From NCBI GenBank assembly GCA_963702235.1, contig CAVPBZ010000011.1, positions 1-64,000 on the forward strand: a stretch of 64,000 nt of DNA, in the 5' to 3' direction. The stretch is from PALSA-505 sp963702235. GTDB lineage: Bacteria; Actinomycetota; Actinomycetes; Streptosporangiales; Streptosporangiaceae. Position 1 is the stretch's first letter; every line of letters begins with the position of its first letter. Of the stretch, positions 1-7,923 are shown one piece after another. Both the position numbers and the translations under genes were made by a program. A model generated the notes under the pieces. It saw only the letters and a program-made list of their open reading frames with translations. It was not told the DNA's origin and did not search any database.

Positions 1-140
1 AGCCCCAGCAGGCCCGGCGGGCCCGCGTCATGCTGCACCGTGACGGCGACGTTGCGCATCAGCCGGCCCAGTTCCTCGGGCAGGCCGTCCAGCGCCACGC
101 TGACCATGTCCTCGAACCGGGCGGGCTCGACCTCGATCAC
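1..140 (-). CDS. zincin-like metallopeptidase family protein (5' part only)
   Basis: The first 46 codons of a minus-strand gene run off the left edge. The start is read as GTG at 140, because the only nearby ATG (146-148) meets a stop after three codons. The N-terminus (VIEVEPARFEDMVSVALDGL, then a PEELGRLMRNVAV stretch) resembles the PF06262 family of small putative zinc peptidases. That family's HExxH motif lies further on and is outside the window, so activity cannot be judged. It begins 16 bases after the ABC permease stop, so it probably ends that transcript. The family call rests on N-terminal resemblance only. Confidence 0.6.
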   Translation of the reverse strand, partial: MIEVEPARFEDMVSVALDGLPEELGRLMRNVAVTVQHDAGPPGLLG

Positions 141-156
141 GAACCCATTGTGGGGG

Positions 157-990
157 TCAGCTGGCCCGGCGGTAGGTCCGGACGGCCAGGGGCAGGAAGA
201 CCAGGAAGATCCCGGCCAGCCAGACGAGGCCCTTCCACAGCGGCGGCCAGACGTCACCGCCCCCGTTGTGCGGGCCCAGCGCCAGCGCGCGCATCGCGTC
301 GATGATGTAGGTGACGGGCTGGTTGTTGGCGAAGGCCTGCAGCCAGCCCGGCATGGAAGAGATCGGCACGAACGCCGAGCTGACGAACGTGACCGGGAAC
401 AGCCAGATGAACCCGAACGCCTGGACCGACTCCTCGTCCCCGATGGCCAGCCCGGTGTAGGCGGCGATGCAGCAGATGGCCAGCCCGAACACGACGGAGA
501 GCAGGACCATGAGCACGGCCGGCCCAAACCCGTTCAGGAACCGGAACCCGACCGCGTAACCGACCGCGACGAGGATCAGGATCGTGACCGTCATCCGGAG
601 GGTGTCGGCGGTCAGCCAGGCCAGCACCGCCGAGCGGGCCATCGGCATCGACCGCAGCCGGTCGATCACGCCCTTCTTCAGCTCCTGCGCCAGAGCGATG
701 GCCGTGCTGAACGTCGCGAACGCCGCGCTCTGCGCGATGATGCCCGGCATGAGGAAGTTGACGTAGCCGCCGGTGACCCGCACCGGGATCGCACCGCCGA
801 ACACGTACCGGAACAACAGCACGAACATCACCGGCTGGATGACGGTGAACATGATGTAGGCGGGTACCCGCAGCCAGACCAGCAGGTTGCGCCGGGTGAT
901 GACCAGCGTGTCCGAGACCGCCCAGCGCGCCTGGGTGAGCAGGCTCGGCTCATCGTCCGGCATGGTGACCGGCGCGGCGACGGCGGTCAT
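157..990 (-). CDS. ABC-2 type transporter permease, DrrB-like
   Basis: A 277-residue membrane protein with about six hydrophobic segments and the ABC-2 fold typical of daunorubicin-resistance (DrrB) permeases. A cytoplasmic N-terminus of about 30 residues precedes the first helix, and the region near residues 100-120 (ALAQELKKGVIDRLRSMPMA) matches the conserved cytoplasmic EL.G..ERL..MP element of the family. Its ATG overlaps the TGA of the upstream ATPase by four bases (ATGA), so the pair is translationally coupled. It should form the membrane channel of a drug or lipid exporter. The substrate cannot be inferred. Confidence 0.9.
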   Translation of the reverse strand: MTAVAAPVTMPDDEPSLLTQARWAVSDTLVITRRNLLVWLRVPAYIMFTVIQPVMFVLLFRYVFGGAIPVRVTGGYVNFLMPGIIAQSAAFATFSTAIALAQELKKGVIDRLRSMPMARSAVLAWLTADTLRMTVTILILVAVGYAVGFRFLNGFGPAVLMVLLSVVFGLAICCIAAYTGLAIGDEESVQAFGFIWLFPVTFVSSAFVPISSMPGWLQAFANNQPVTYIIDAMRALALGPHNGGGDVWPPLWKGLVWLAGIFLVFLPLAVRTYRRAS

Positions 991-2027
991 GACGCGGCCT
1001 TCGCGGTGGCCCTGCCCGCGCGGCGGCGGCCGCGGCGGCGGTGCTCGTCCGGCTCGTCGTCCTCCTCGGCCGCGTGCCCGGTCAGGGCCAGGAACACGTC
1101 GTCTAGCGAAGGCCTGCGCAGCGCGAGGCCGTAGGTCGTGACGCCGGCGGCGTCCAGTCGGCGCACCGCCTCGATGAGCGCGTCCGAGCCACGGCTGCCG
1201 ACCCGCACGCTGACCACGCCGGTCTCCGGATCCACGTGCGGCTCGCCTTCGCCGATCTGCGCGACGGCCTTGACCGCGTCCTCGATCCGGGACCGGTCCG
1301 GCACGGTGAACTCGACCACGTCACCGCCGACCCGGCTCTTCAGCTCGTCGGACGTGCCGGCCGCGATGACCAGGCCGTGGTCGATGACCACGATCTCGTC
1401 AGCCAGCTCGTCGGCCTCGTCCAGGTACTGGGTGGTGAGCAGCAGCGTCGTACCGCCGGCGACGAGCGACCGGATGGTGTCCCACATGCCCAGCCGCCCC
1501 CGCGGGTCCAGCCCGGTCGTCGGCTCGTCCAGGAACAGGACCTTGGGCTCGCCGACCAGGCTGGCGGCCAGGTCCAGCCGGCGCTGCATGCCGCCGGAGA
1601 AATTCTTGGCCGGCCGGTCGGCTGCGTCGAGCAGGCCGAACTGCTCGAGCAGCTCGGTGGCCCGGCTGCGGGCCCGCGGCCAGCTGAGGTGGTAGAGCCG
1701 CCCGATGAGCTCGAGGTTCTCCCGGCCGGTGAGCTCCTCCTGGATGGCCGCCGACTGGCCGGCCAGCCCGATCGAGCGGCGGACCGCCGCGGCTTGCCGC
1801 ACGACGTCATGCCCCTCCACCAGGGCACGGCCCGCATCGGGAAGCAGCAGGGTGGTGAGGATGCGCACGGCGGTTGTCTTGCCGGCGCCGTTCGGGCCGA
1901 GCACGCCGAGCACCGTCCCGCGCGGCACCGACAGGTCGATGCCGCGCAGCGCGCGAACCTCCCCGAACGACTTGACCAGGTTCTCGACCAGGATCGCCGG
2001 CCCTGAGCTGTTGTGTGACAACGCCAT
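987..2027 (-). CDS. ABC transporter ATP-binding protein, DrrA-like
   Basis: A 346-residue ABC ATPase. Walker A GPNGAGKT is at 44-51, the Q-loop near 91, the signature SGGMQRR at 144-150 and Walker B VLFLDE at 163-168, followed by a DrrA-type C-terminal extension of about 110 residues with an Arg-rich tail. It energises the permease encoded directly downstream. The start is uncertain. AGGAGG abuts the ATG at 2027 with no spacer, whereas the in-frame TTG two codons later (2021) has a six-base spacer and may be the real start. The protein is complete and all nucleotide-binding motifs are intact. Confidence 0.93.
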   Translation of the reverse strand: MALSHNSSGPAILVENLVKSFGEVRALRGIDLSVPRGTVLGVLGPNGAGKTTAVRILTTLLLPDAGRALVEGHDVVRQAAAVRRSIGLAGQSAAIQEELTGRENLELIGRLYHLSWPRARSRATELLEQFGLLDAADRPAKNFSGGMQRRLDLAASLVGEPKVLFLDEPTTGLDPRGRLGMWDTIRSLVAGGTTLLLTTQYLDEADELADEIVVIDHGLVIAAGTSDELKSRVGGDVVEFTVPDRSRIEDAVKAVAQIGEGEPHVDPETGVVSVRVGSRGSDALIEAVRRLDAAGVTTYGLALRRPSLDDVFLALTGHAAEEDDEPDEHRRRGRRRAGRATAKAAS

Positions 2028-2163
2028 CCTCCTGTGCAGGCTGCCGCCCAGTCGTGCCCGTCGGTAAAAAATCTACCGGCCGCGGGGCAGTGGCAGCGAA
2101 CGAAAAAAGCCGCACCTGGTAAGACGCGCGAGCCGCCAGGAACTCATCGCCGCAGCGCACGCC

Positions 2164-2589
2164 TTATTCGATCCGGGTGGCGATGGGGGTGCCAAGCTCG
2201 ATGGTACGGCCGACCGTGCAGAGCCGGTCATGAGACTTCTTCACCACGTCAGGCAGTAGTGCCCTGGCCGCATCGCCGTCCTCGCCGCCGGGGAACACGA
2301 TACGGAACGTCACCTCGATGTCGGTGAGATGATTGCCGCCCTCGTCGCGCACCTTGCTCGCCCCGACGCCCACCTCGAACGCCTCCGGCTCGGCCCGGCG
2401 CGACGTGAGGATGTCAACGTCGATCGCCGTGCAGCCGCCGAGCGCGGCCAGCAGCAGCTCGGTCGGGGTGAAATCAGTCCCGTCTCCGGTACCGAAGGTG
2501 ATCACGCCGCCCCGGGAGTTAGTGACGGTAAAACGGCCGTTCGAGACGCGCTCGACCGACACCTCGCGGTGTGCTGAACCAGTCGCCAT
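2164..2589 (-). CDS. OsmC family peroxiredoxin-like protein
   Basis: A 141-residue OsmC/Ohr-fold protein with the two conserved cysteines, C53 in GGCTAIDV and C124 in DRLCTVGRT. These form the peroxidatic/resolving pair in thiol-dependent hydroperoxide reductases of this family. The ATG at 2589 was chosen because the family fold starts just after it; the open frame extends upstream to 2910 but with sequence unlike the family. It could be OsmC or the related YhfA type; the sequence does not separate them by eye. It is divergent from the zinc-ribbon protein across a 404-base gap. Confidence 0.85.
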   Translation of the reverse strand: MATGSAHREVSVERVSNGRFTVTNSRGGVITFGTGDGTDFTPTELLLAALGGCTAIDVDILTSRRAEPEAFEVGVGASKVRDEGGNHLTDIEVTFRIVFPGGEDGDAARALLPDVVKKSHDRLCTVGRTIELGTPIATRIE

Positions 2590-2993
2590 ACCCCCACCCT
2601 GCCAGATGCGTCTGACATCCCCCGCGGAAGGGGCAGCGGCTCCGCGGTCTTCGCCGGCGGGGAGTCGTGAGCTGATTGCGCAGGGCGCGGAAACGATGTC
2701 CTGCGACGAGCGCGACATCCGGGCGACCACGAGTCGCCGGCCATTCTCGCCGGCCGCCGCCAAAGGCCAGTCAATTGACGCGATGCCGCGTCGCCCGCCG
2801 GGCTGAACGCGATCACGTGCGCGCCGGTGATCGCGCCGGTGATCGCGCCGGCATCCCGGGCCGCCATGGCCGGCATCCGAGGGAACGGGATTCCGGAGAT
2901 GCGGCCGCACGCGGCTGCCCGCAGCGCGGGAACACGGCGCGTGCAGCCGGCGTTTTACCTACCCGACGTTTGACTGCAGGGAGTACAGGTTTT
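2590..2993. other. gene-free divergent interval with a 12-bp tandem repeat and inverted repeat
   Basis: The interval lies between the divergent OsmC and zinc-ribbon genes. At 2821-2850 the unit GCGCCGGTGATC is repeated about 2.5 times. GCGATCAC (2809-2816) is the exact reverse complement of GTGATCGC (2827-2834 and again 2839-2846), so a regulator-binding palindrome is possible. Open frames crossing this stretch carry no recognisable domain. Confidence 0.4.
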
Positions 2994-3497
2994 ATGGCAC
3001 AGTGCATCACGTGCGGGGCCGAGTTGCATCCGGAGAGAGCACAGAAATACAACTACTGCATGGCCCGCGAGTGCCAGGAGAAGAACGCCAGGGGCCTGAC
3101 CATGGTGGCCGTGGGGATGAACAAGGCGGCAGACGAGCTGGTGATCCTCGATGAGCGCACCCGCGACGAGCTGGCCAAGGGCAGGTACCAGGATCAGCGC
3201 CGGGGCTCGTTCGGGCCGCTGCCCGCCGCGCCCGGGACGCAGGCCGCCGCAGGTACAGGGACCGCCGAAGCGCGGCCACGTCCGGCCCGGCCGGGGCAGG
3301 GCCGGCCGGGTCAGGCCCAGCCGCGCACGAGCGCCCGGACAGCGGCGCGGCGCCCGTGGACCGCATCCCAGGAGAAACTCGCGCTTCTCTATAACCAGCA
3401 GGGACTTCGCCCCGCCGAGATAGCGCAAAAGCTCGGGATAAGCAGCTACATGGTGAGCCAGATCATCCTCGCCGCCAGGAACCGCGGAAAGGGCTAA
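2994..3497 (+). CDS. zinc-ribbon and HTH domain protein of unknown function
   Basis: A 167-residue protein not assigned to a named family. The N-terminus carries four cysteines spaced as a zinc ribbon (C4, C7, C22, C27). The middle (about 70-120) is low-complexity and rich in Pro, Gly, Ala and Arg. The C-terminus (about 123-160) is a helix-turn-helix of sigma-4/resolvase type (EKLALLYNQQGLRPAEIAQK, then LGISSYMVSQII). The layout suggests a DNA- or RNA-polymerase-binding regulator. The ATG at 2994 is used because it begins the cysteine motif and a GGGAG lies upstream; the frame is open further 5' without protein-like sequence. The gene is followed by lsr2, another DNA-binding protein. Confidence 0.7.
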   Translation: MAQCITCGAELHPERAQKYNYCMARECQEKNARGLTMVAVGMNKAADELVILDERTRDELAKGRYQDQRRGSFGPLPAAPGTQAAAGTGTAEARPRPARPGQGRPGQAQPRTSARTAARRPWTASQEKLALLYNQQGLRPAEIAQKLGISSYMVSQIILAARNRGKG

Positions 3498-3694
3498 GCG
3501 CCGCGCCGCAGTGCCGGGGCGGCCGGTGATGGCCGGCGCATGCGGGCCAGCATGCCGCACGCGGGCCGGCCGCCAGCGCGCTCTGTGCTGGCAATGCAGA
3601 GCGCACGTGCGCGGGATCGGCGAGAACGACTCAAAACCGGCTTTATTCCGGCCGGGTTCGGCGGAACGGCATCGCAGACCTACAGCGAGTCACT

Positions 3695-3722
3695 TTGACA
3701 AATTGGCGTGTGACCTTACCAT
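3695..3722 (+). promoter_or_regulatory. sigma-70-type promoter of lsr2, leaderless
   Basis: TTGACA at 3695-3700 and TACCAT at 3717-3722 are separated by 16 bases. The predicted first transcribed base falls at or beside the A of the lsr2 ATG (3729). No Shine-Dalgarno sequence precedes that ATG, so the mRNA is probably leaderless. Confidence 0.6.
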
Positions 3723-3728
3723 CCAGAC

Positions 3729-4052
3729 ATGGCAAAAACTACGGTTGTTACCGTGACAGACGACATCGATGGCTCCGACGGCGCTCAGACAGTCACCTTC
3801 AGTTTCGCTGGGCAGCTCTATGAGATTGATCTGGGCAAGAAGAACCTGGACAAGTTCAAGAAGGGCCTGCAGCCGTTCATGGACTCCGGGCGCCGGGTCG
3901 GCCGGCAGGCCGCCACTCGGTCACCCCGCGGCCGGACTTCGCGGAAAGACTCCAGTGCTATCCGCGCCTGGGCGGCCGAGCAGGGACTGTCAGTGAGTGA
4001 GCGCGGCCGGATTCCGGCTGCGGTTGTGGCGAAGTACGAAGCCGCTCACTAA
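3729..4052 (+). CDS. lsr2: Lsr2 family nucleoid-associated protein
   Basis: A 107-residue Lsr2 homologue, the actinobacterial H-NS-like xenogeneic silencer that bridges AT-rich DNA. The N-terminal dimerisation domain (MAKTTVVTVTDDIDGSDGAQ, about 1-55) and the C-terminal DNA-binding domain with the AT-hook-like RGR at 92-94 are both present. Length matches the family. A Ser/Arg-rich linker (about 55-75) joins the domains. Expression appears to come from a leaderless promoter directly upstream. Confidence 0.96.
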   Translation: MAKTTVVTVTDDIDGSDGAQTVTFSFAGQLYEIDLGKKNLDKFKKGLQPFMDSGRRVGRQAATRSPRGRTSRKDSSAIRAWAAEQGLSVSERGRIPAAVVAKYEAAH

Positions 4053-4123
4053 CTCCCTGGCCGCTACCGCGACGTTAGCGAGCTTCATCCGGCCTGCCTG
4101 AGCGCGCTGGATAGGGTCGGCCT

Positions 4124-4231
4124 ATGGAGTATCGCGCGCCGGGCAGGTCGGGGCTGCGGGCTTCCGTGCGCACGCTGGGCACCATGACGTTCGGCGGAAG
4201 GGGAGCGTTCGCGAACGGCCGCCGGGGGTGA
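4124..4231 (+). pseudogene. aldo/keto reductase N-terminal remnant
   Basis: A 35-codon frame whose first 25 residues (MEYRAPGRSGLRASVRTLGT, then MTFGG) read like the start of an aldo/keto reductase: first beta strand, SGL and LG-T-FG motif. It then stops, its TGA abutting the end of the convergent quinone oxidoreductase gene. None of the catalytic tetrad is left, so this is a gene relic. It does not look like a fragment of the intact aldo/keto reductase at 7887-8837, whose N-terminus differs (MRYRPLGDSGLLVSVVGLGC). Confidence 0.6.
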
Positions 4232-5209
4232 TCAGGTCACCTTCAGGTTGACGACGACCTTGCCGGTCACGCCTGCCTCGACCGCCTCGTGCGCGGCGGC
4301 GATCTCCTCGGGCAAGAACCGGTGCACGGGCAGCTCGGTGAGCGCGCCTTCCTCGAGGGCACGGGTGATGTCTTCGGCGGCCTGGCGCAGGGCTGGCTCG
4401 GGGACGGCGTAGAGCAGGACGAACCGGAGCGTCACGTTCGCGCTCATGCAGGCGCGGACCGGCAGCACCGGGTCGGGGCCGTCGGCGGCATAGGAGACGA
4501 TCACGGTTTCCGGCCCGGAGAGCGCGAGATCCATCTGCAGGTTGGCGCCGAGCGCCACTTCGACGATCCGGTCGAATCTCGGGGCGAAGGACCGGATCCG
4601 GTCCTTCGCGTCCGGCTCGGTGTAGTTCACAACGAGGTCGGCGCCTGCCTGGCTGGCGAGCCCGGCCTTCTCCAGGTTGCTGACCGTGCTGACCACCCTG
4701 GCCCCGGCCCGCTTGGCCAGCTCGATCGCGAAGTGGCCGACCGCGCCCGCTCCCCCGGCGACCAGCACGGTCTTGCCGTCGAGCGGCCCGTCGGCGAACA
4801 GGCAGCGGTGCGCGGTGATCGCGGGGACGCCGAGGCTGGCGCCGAGTTCCATCGAGACCCGGCCGGGCAGCCGCGCCGCCCGCTCGGTGGGCACCACGGT
4901 CCACTCGGCCGCTGTCCCCCAGCGCCGCCCGGCGGCCGCGAGCCATAGCCAGACCCGCTCGCCCACCCGGCCGGGATCCACCCCCTCGCCGACGGCGTCG
5001 ATGACGCCCGCCCCGTCATGGTGCGGGATCTGGAAGCCATCGATCGGGCGCGGTGTCGCGCCCGCGCGGCTCTTCCAGTCGGTCGGGTTGACGCCCGACA
5101 GGTAGACCCGGACCCGCACCTCGCCCGGACCGGGCTCTGGCCGCTCGATCTCCGCGATCCGCAGCACCTCGCGGGCCGGCCCGGTGCGGTCATACACGGC
5201 GGCTTTCAT
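4232..5209 (-). CDS. NAD(P)H:quinone oxidoreductase, MDR superfamily (zinc-free type)
   Basis: A 325-residue medium-chain dehydrogenase/reductase. A GroES-like N-terminal half (MKAAVYDRTGPAREVLRIAE) is followed by a Rossmann half with AGGAGAVGHFAIELAKRAGA around 145-165. The cysteine ligands of zinc-dependent alcohol dehydrogenases are missing, which fits the quinone reductase/zeta-crystallin branch. The ATG at 5209 was chosen because GAGGAG lies just upstream of it; the open frame begins five codons earlier at a TTG that overlaps that ribosome site. Quinones or enones are likely substrates; the exact one is unknown. Confidence 0.88.
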   Translation of the reverse strand: MKAAVYDRTGPAREVLRIAEIERPEPGPGEVRVRVYLSGVNPTDWKSRAGATPRPIDGFQIPHHDGAGVIDAVGEGVDPGRVGERVWLWLAAAGRRWGTAAEWTVVPTERAARLPGRVSMELGASLGVPAITAHRCLFADGPLDGKTVLVAGGAGAVGHFAIELAKRAGARVVSTVSNLEKAGLASQAGADLVVNYTEPDAKDRIRSFAPRFDRIVEVALGANLQMDLALSGPETVIVSYAADGPDPVLPVRACMSANVTLRFVLLYAVPEPALRQAAEDITRALEEGALTELPVHRFLPEEIAAAHEAVEAGVTGKVVVNLKVT

Positions 5210-5304
5210 GCCTGGTCTCCTCAACCTCGTCTGGCTGCCCGGGGACTGATCCTCTCACTGGGATCGCGGGTCATCGAGCAGCGGGTGCTCGGCCGGACGT
5301 GCTG

Positions 5305-6624
5305 TCAGGTCAGCCTGGTCCCGGCTCGCCCGGCCTCGCCGGCGAGGACGCCCACCCGGTTGCCGCCCGCGGCCTTGACCTGGCGGAGCGCGGCGTCCGC
5401 GGTGGCGACGAGCTCGCTGAACGGCCCGGCCGGGGTGTCCGTCGCGGCGACCCCGATCGACACGGTAAGCCGGAAGATGTACCCGGCGTGGCTGCCGTCC
5501 TGGATCACCACCGGATCGCCCGCGATCTTGTCGCGGAGCCGCTCGCTGATCCTGCGTGCCTCTTTCGCCCCGGTGTGCGGGAACAGGATGGCGAACTCGT
5601 CGCCGCCGTACCGGCCGGTGAGGTCGTAACTGCGCAGGTCGCCTGCGAGCGAGCTCGCGATGCCGCGCAGCACCCGGTCACCCGCCGGGTGGCCGACGGT
5701 GTCGTTGACCGTGGCGAAATGGTCCACGTTGACCATCGCCACGGCCAGCGCCGTGCCGGTGCGCTGCGCCCGGGCGAACTCGGCCTCCGCCTCGTGCTGC
5801 CACGTTCCCGCGTTCAGCAGCCCGGTCCTGGCATCGATCCGGGCCTGCGCGCCCAGCTGGGCGCGCATGAGGTAACGCCGGTAGAGCACGACCGGCGGCA
5901 GCGACAAGGCCATCAGCACCGGGTTGATCGCGACGACGAGGGACAGCGAGACCGCGAGGGTGAGCTCGATCAGGTCGGAGGCGGACGCCTCCCGGTTGGC
6001 GAACAGGTCGCGGACCCGGGCACCCCGATCGGACAGCTTGATGGCGGCGAGCAGCAGCGCGTTGTTGATCAGCCAGGCCAGCACGCCGCAGCCGGCCACT
6101 ACGCCGGTCCAGGTGATCACGTGCGTTCCGGACCCGGGCACGAGACCGGCCACCGAGCGGGGGACCGCGTGGAACACCAGCGAGGCCGCGCCGTAGCCGA
6201 GGCTGATGGTCGCGTTGCTATACACCCGCCGGTAGGCGAACCCGCTGCGGACCCGCCAGAGCCGGTACGCGGCCAGCGGCACCGGCGCGAGCAGGACATA
6301 GCCGGGCGGCAGCGCGACCGCCATCGCCAGGTACCAGACGGTCTGCAGATCCCTGCCCACTGTCCCGTGCGCCTCGCGCACCGCGCGGGACGATTCGATC
6401 GTGATGACGCCGCACGCCAGCAGCGCCGCGAAAACGGCCAGGTCGGACAGCCGCCAGGAGGTGCGGACCGTCGCGACGGCCAGCACCGCGGCCGCCAGCG
6501 CGACCACGCCGATCACCAGGGTGCGCAGCGGCTCGGCCAGCGACCAGACCTGCCACTGCGCCACGCTGCCCGCCACCCGCCGGAACGGGACGGTCATCAC
6601 GCCGGGCAGGCGGACGGCGGCCAT
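5305..6624 (-). CDS. membrane-anchored diguanylate cyclase (GGDEF)
   Basis: A 439-residue protein with seven or eight hydrophobic segments in its first 260 residues, followed by one GGDEF domain. The active-site motif is intact (GGDEF at about 340-344), and an inhibitory-site motif RSYD lies at the canonical distance (331-334). It should make cyclic di-GMP from two GTP and be product-inhibited. No EAL domain is present. The start is ATG 6624 with GGGGAG seven bases upstream; the frame is open to 6726 without another good start. The input sensed by the membrane domain is unknown. Confidence 0.9.
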   Translation of the reverse strand: MAAVRLPGVMTVPFRRVAGSVAQWQVWSLAEPLRTLVIGVVALAAAVLAVATVRTSWRLSDLAVFAALLACGVITIESSRAVREAHGTVGRDLQTVWYLAMAVALPPGYVLLAPVPLAAYRLWRVRSGFAYRRVYSNATISLGYGAASLVFHAVPRSVAGLVPGSGTHVITWTGVVAGCGVLAWLINNALLLAAIKLSDRGARVRDLFANREASASDLIELTLAVSLSLVVAINPVLMALSLPPVVLYRRYLMRAQLGAQARIDARTGLLNAGTWQHEAEAEFARAQRTGTALAVAMVNVDHFATVNDTVGHPAGDRVLRGIASSLAGDLRSYDLTGRYGGDEFAILFPHTGAKEARRISERLRDKIAGDPVVIQDGSHAGYIFRLTVSIGVAATDTPAGPFSELVATADAALRQVKAAGGNRVGVLAGEAGRAGTRLT

Positions 6625-6696
6625 GGGCACTCCCCACGCGCGAAGCGGATGAGCGTCTCGATTATCGCGTAACGCCAGGTAAGGAACTAATGCCGC

Positions 6697-6726
6697 ATCG
6701 TCACAGAAACCTGACTTAGGTGTCAA
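6697..6726 (-). promoter_or_regulatory. possible promoter of the diguanylate cyclase gene
   Basis: On the minus strand, a perfect TTGACA (6721-6726) is followed after 17-18 bases by TGACGAT, a weak -10 candidate. The start codon would lie about 70 bases downstream. The -35 box is the only strong part. Confidence 0.3.
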
Positions 6727-6952
6727 GGTTAGGGGTGATTTGCCGCTCGTGTGCCTACGCTAGCGGTGCACCGCGGCTCCCGATCGCGGGCCGACAGCGG
6801 AGGGGAGAGCACCGTGCGCAACGAATGGCAGTAGCCGCCGGCTGATCACCCCCGAGCCCTACGGGCTTTACCTGGACAATCACACTAAGCTGCACATAGT
6901 GCGCGCCGCGGGCGCGCCAGGCGGGTGGCAACGGAGCGGGCTGGAGGGACGA

Positions 6953-7811
6953 GTGCCCCGACGCGAGGCTGGCGCCCGCACCGGCAGCCGGGCCGGGCCG
7001 GCCGCGCGCGCGGTCACCGGGCTGGCGCTCGGCGCACTGGTGCTCGGCGCGATGACGCCAGCGGCGGGCAGCGCGGCCCGGGCCGCCCTGCACCTGGCCG
7101 CCGCGATGAGGTCGGCGCCCAGGACGGCGGCCGCCGCGCCGCCGGTCAGAGCGGCTGCGATGCCATTCGGCGGGATCCCGGCCGTGGGCGCGCTGTTCTC
7201 CGTCACCAGCGCCGGGAAGCTGGGCAGTCACTTCTGCACCGCAAGCGTCGTGCACAGCCCGCACCGGGATTCTGGCGATCACCGCGGCGCACTGCGTATG
7301 GCATCACTCCGGGGCGATCGACTTCGTGCCGGGTTACTCCGGCGGCAGCGCCCCGTACGGGGTCTGGCCCGTCAGCCGGGTCATCGTGGACCGGGCCTGG
7401 TCGTCGTCGGCCAGCCCCGATGACGACGTCGCGTTCCTGATCGTCAGCCAGCCGGGAACCAGGCTGCGGATCGAGGACGTGACCGGGGCCGAGCAGCTGC
7501 GCACCGGCCAGCCGCCCGGGCTTGCGGTCCGGGTGATCGGCTATCCGGACGGCGAGGAGCGGCCGGTGACCTGCACGGGGCGCACCAGCGTGCCGCTCCC
7601 GCACCAGCTGGAGTTCGACTGCGGCCGCTACACCGACGGCACCAGCGGCGGCCCGTTCCTGCGCGACGTGCGCCCGGCCACCGGCGACGGCTCGGTGATC
7701 GGGGTCATCGGCGGGTACCAGCAGGGCGGGAACCTGCCGCAGATCTCCTACTCCGCGGCGTTCGGCCCGAACGTGGCCGCGCTCTACCAGACGGCGGCCG
7801 GCCAGGGCTGA
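6953..7811 (+). pseudogene. secreted trypsin-like serine protease, apparent frameshift
   Basis: The protein reads across two frames. The first (GTG 6953, GGAGGG upstream) gives a Sec-type signal peptide with a hydrophobic Ala/Leu/Gly core, then GSHFCTASVV. The second gives ITAAHC with the catalytic His, DDDVAF with the likely Asp and GTSGGPF with the nucleophile Ser. The frames join at 7268-7272, where GATTCT stands for the expected GATCT; removing one T restores HRDLAITAAHC. All three catalytic residues therefore survive, and the break is a single-base insertion, either recent or a sequencing error. Length and triad fit S1-family extracellular proteases of actinomycetes. Confidence 0.75.
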
Positions 7812-7817
7812 CCGCGT

Positions 7818-7923
7818 GTCCCGGCCGGTCTCAGCTGGCCGCGGCGGGCAGCGTGCGGCGGGACGATCTTGTCGTCCCGGCCGGTCTCAGCTGGCCGGGG
7901 CGGGCGGCGGGACGATCTTGTCG
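7818..7923. repeat. tandem duplication of the aldo/keto reductase gene 3' end
   Basis: Two copies, starting at 7818 and 7874 (period 56), share GTCCCGGCCGGTCTCAGCTG and end in GGCGGGACGATCTTGTCG. The right copy holds the last codons and stop of the minus-strand aldo/keto reductase. The left copy is an untranslated duplicate carrying six extra bases. Confidence 0.75.
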
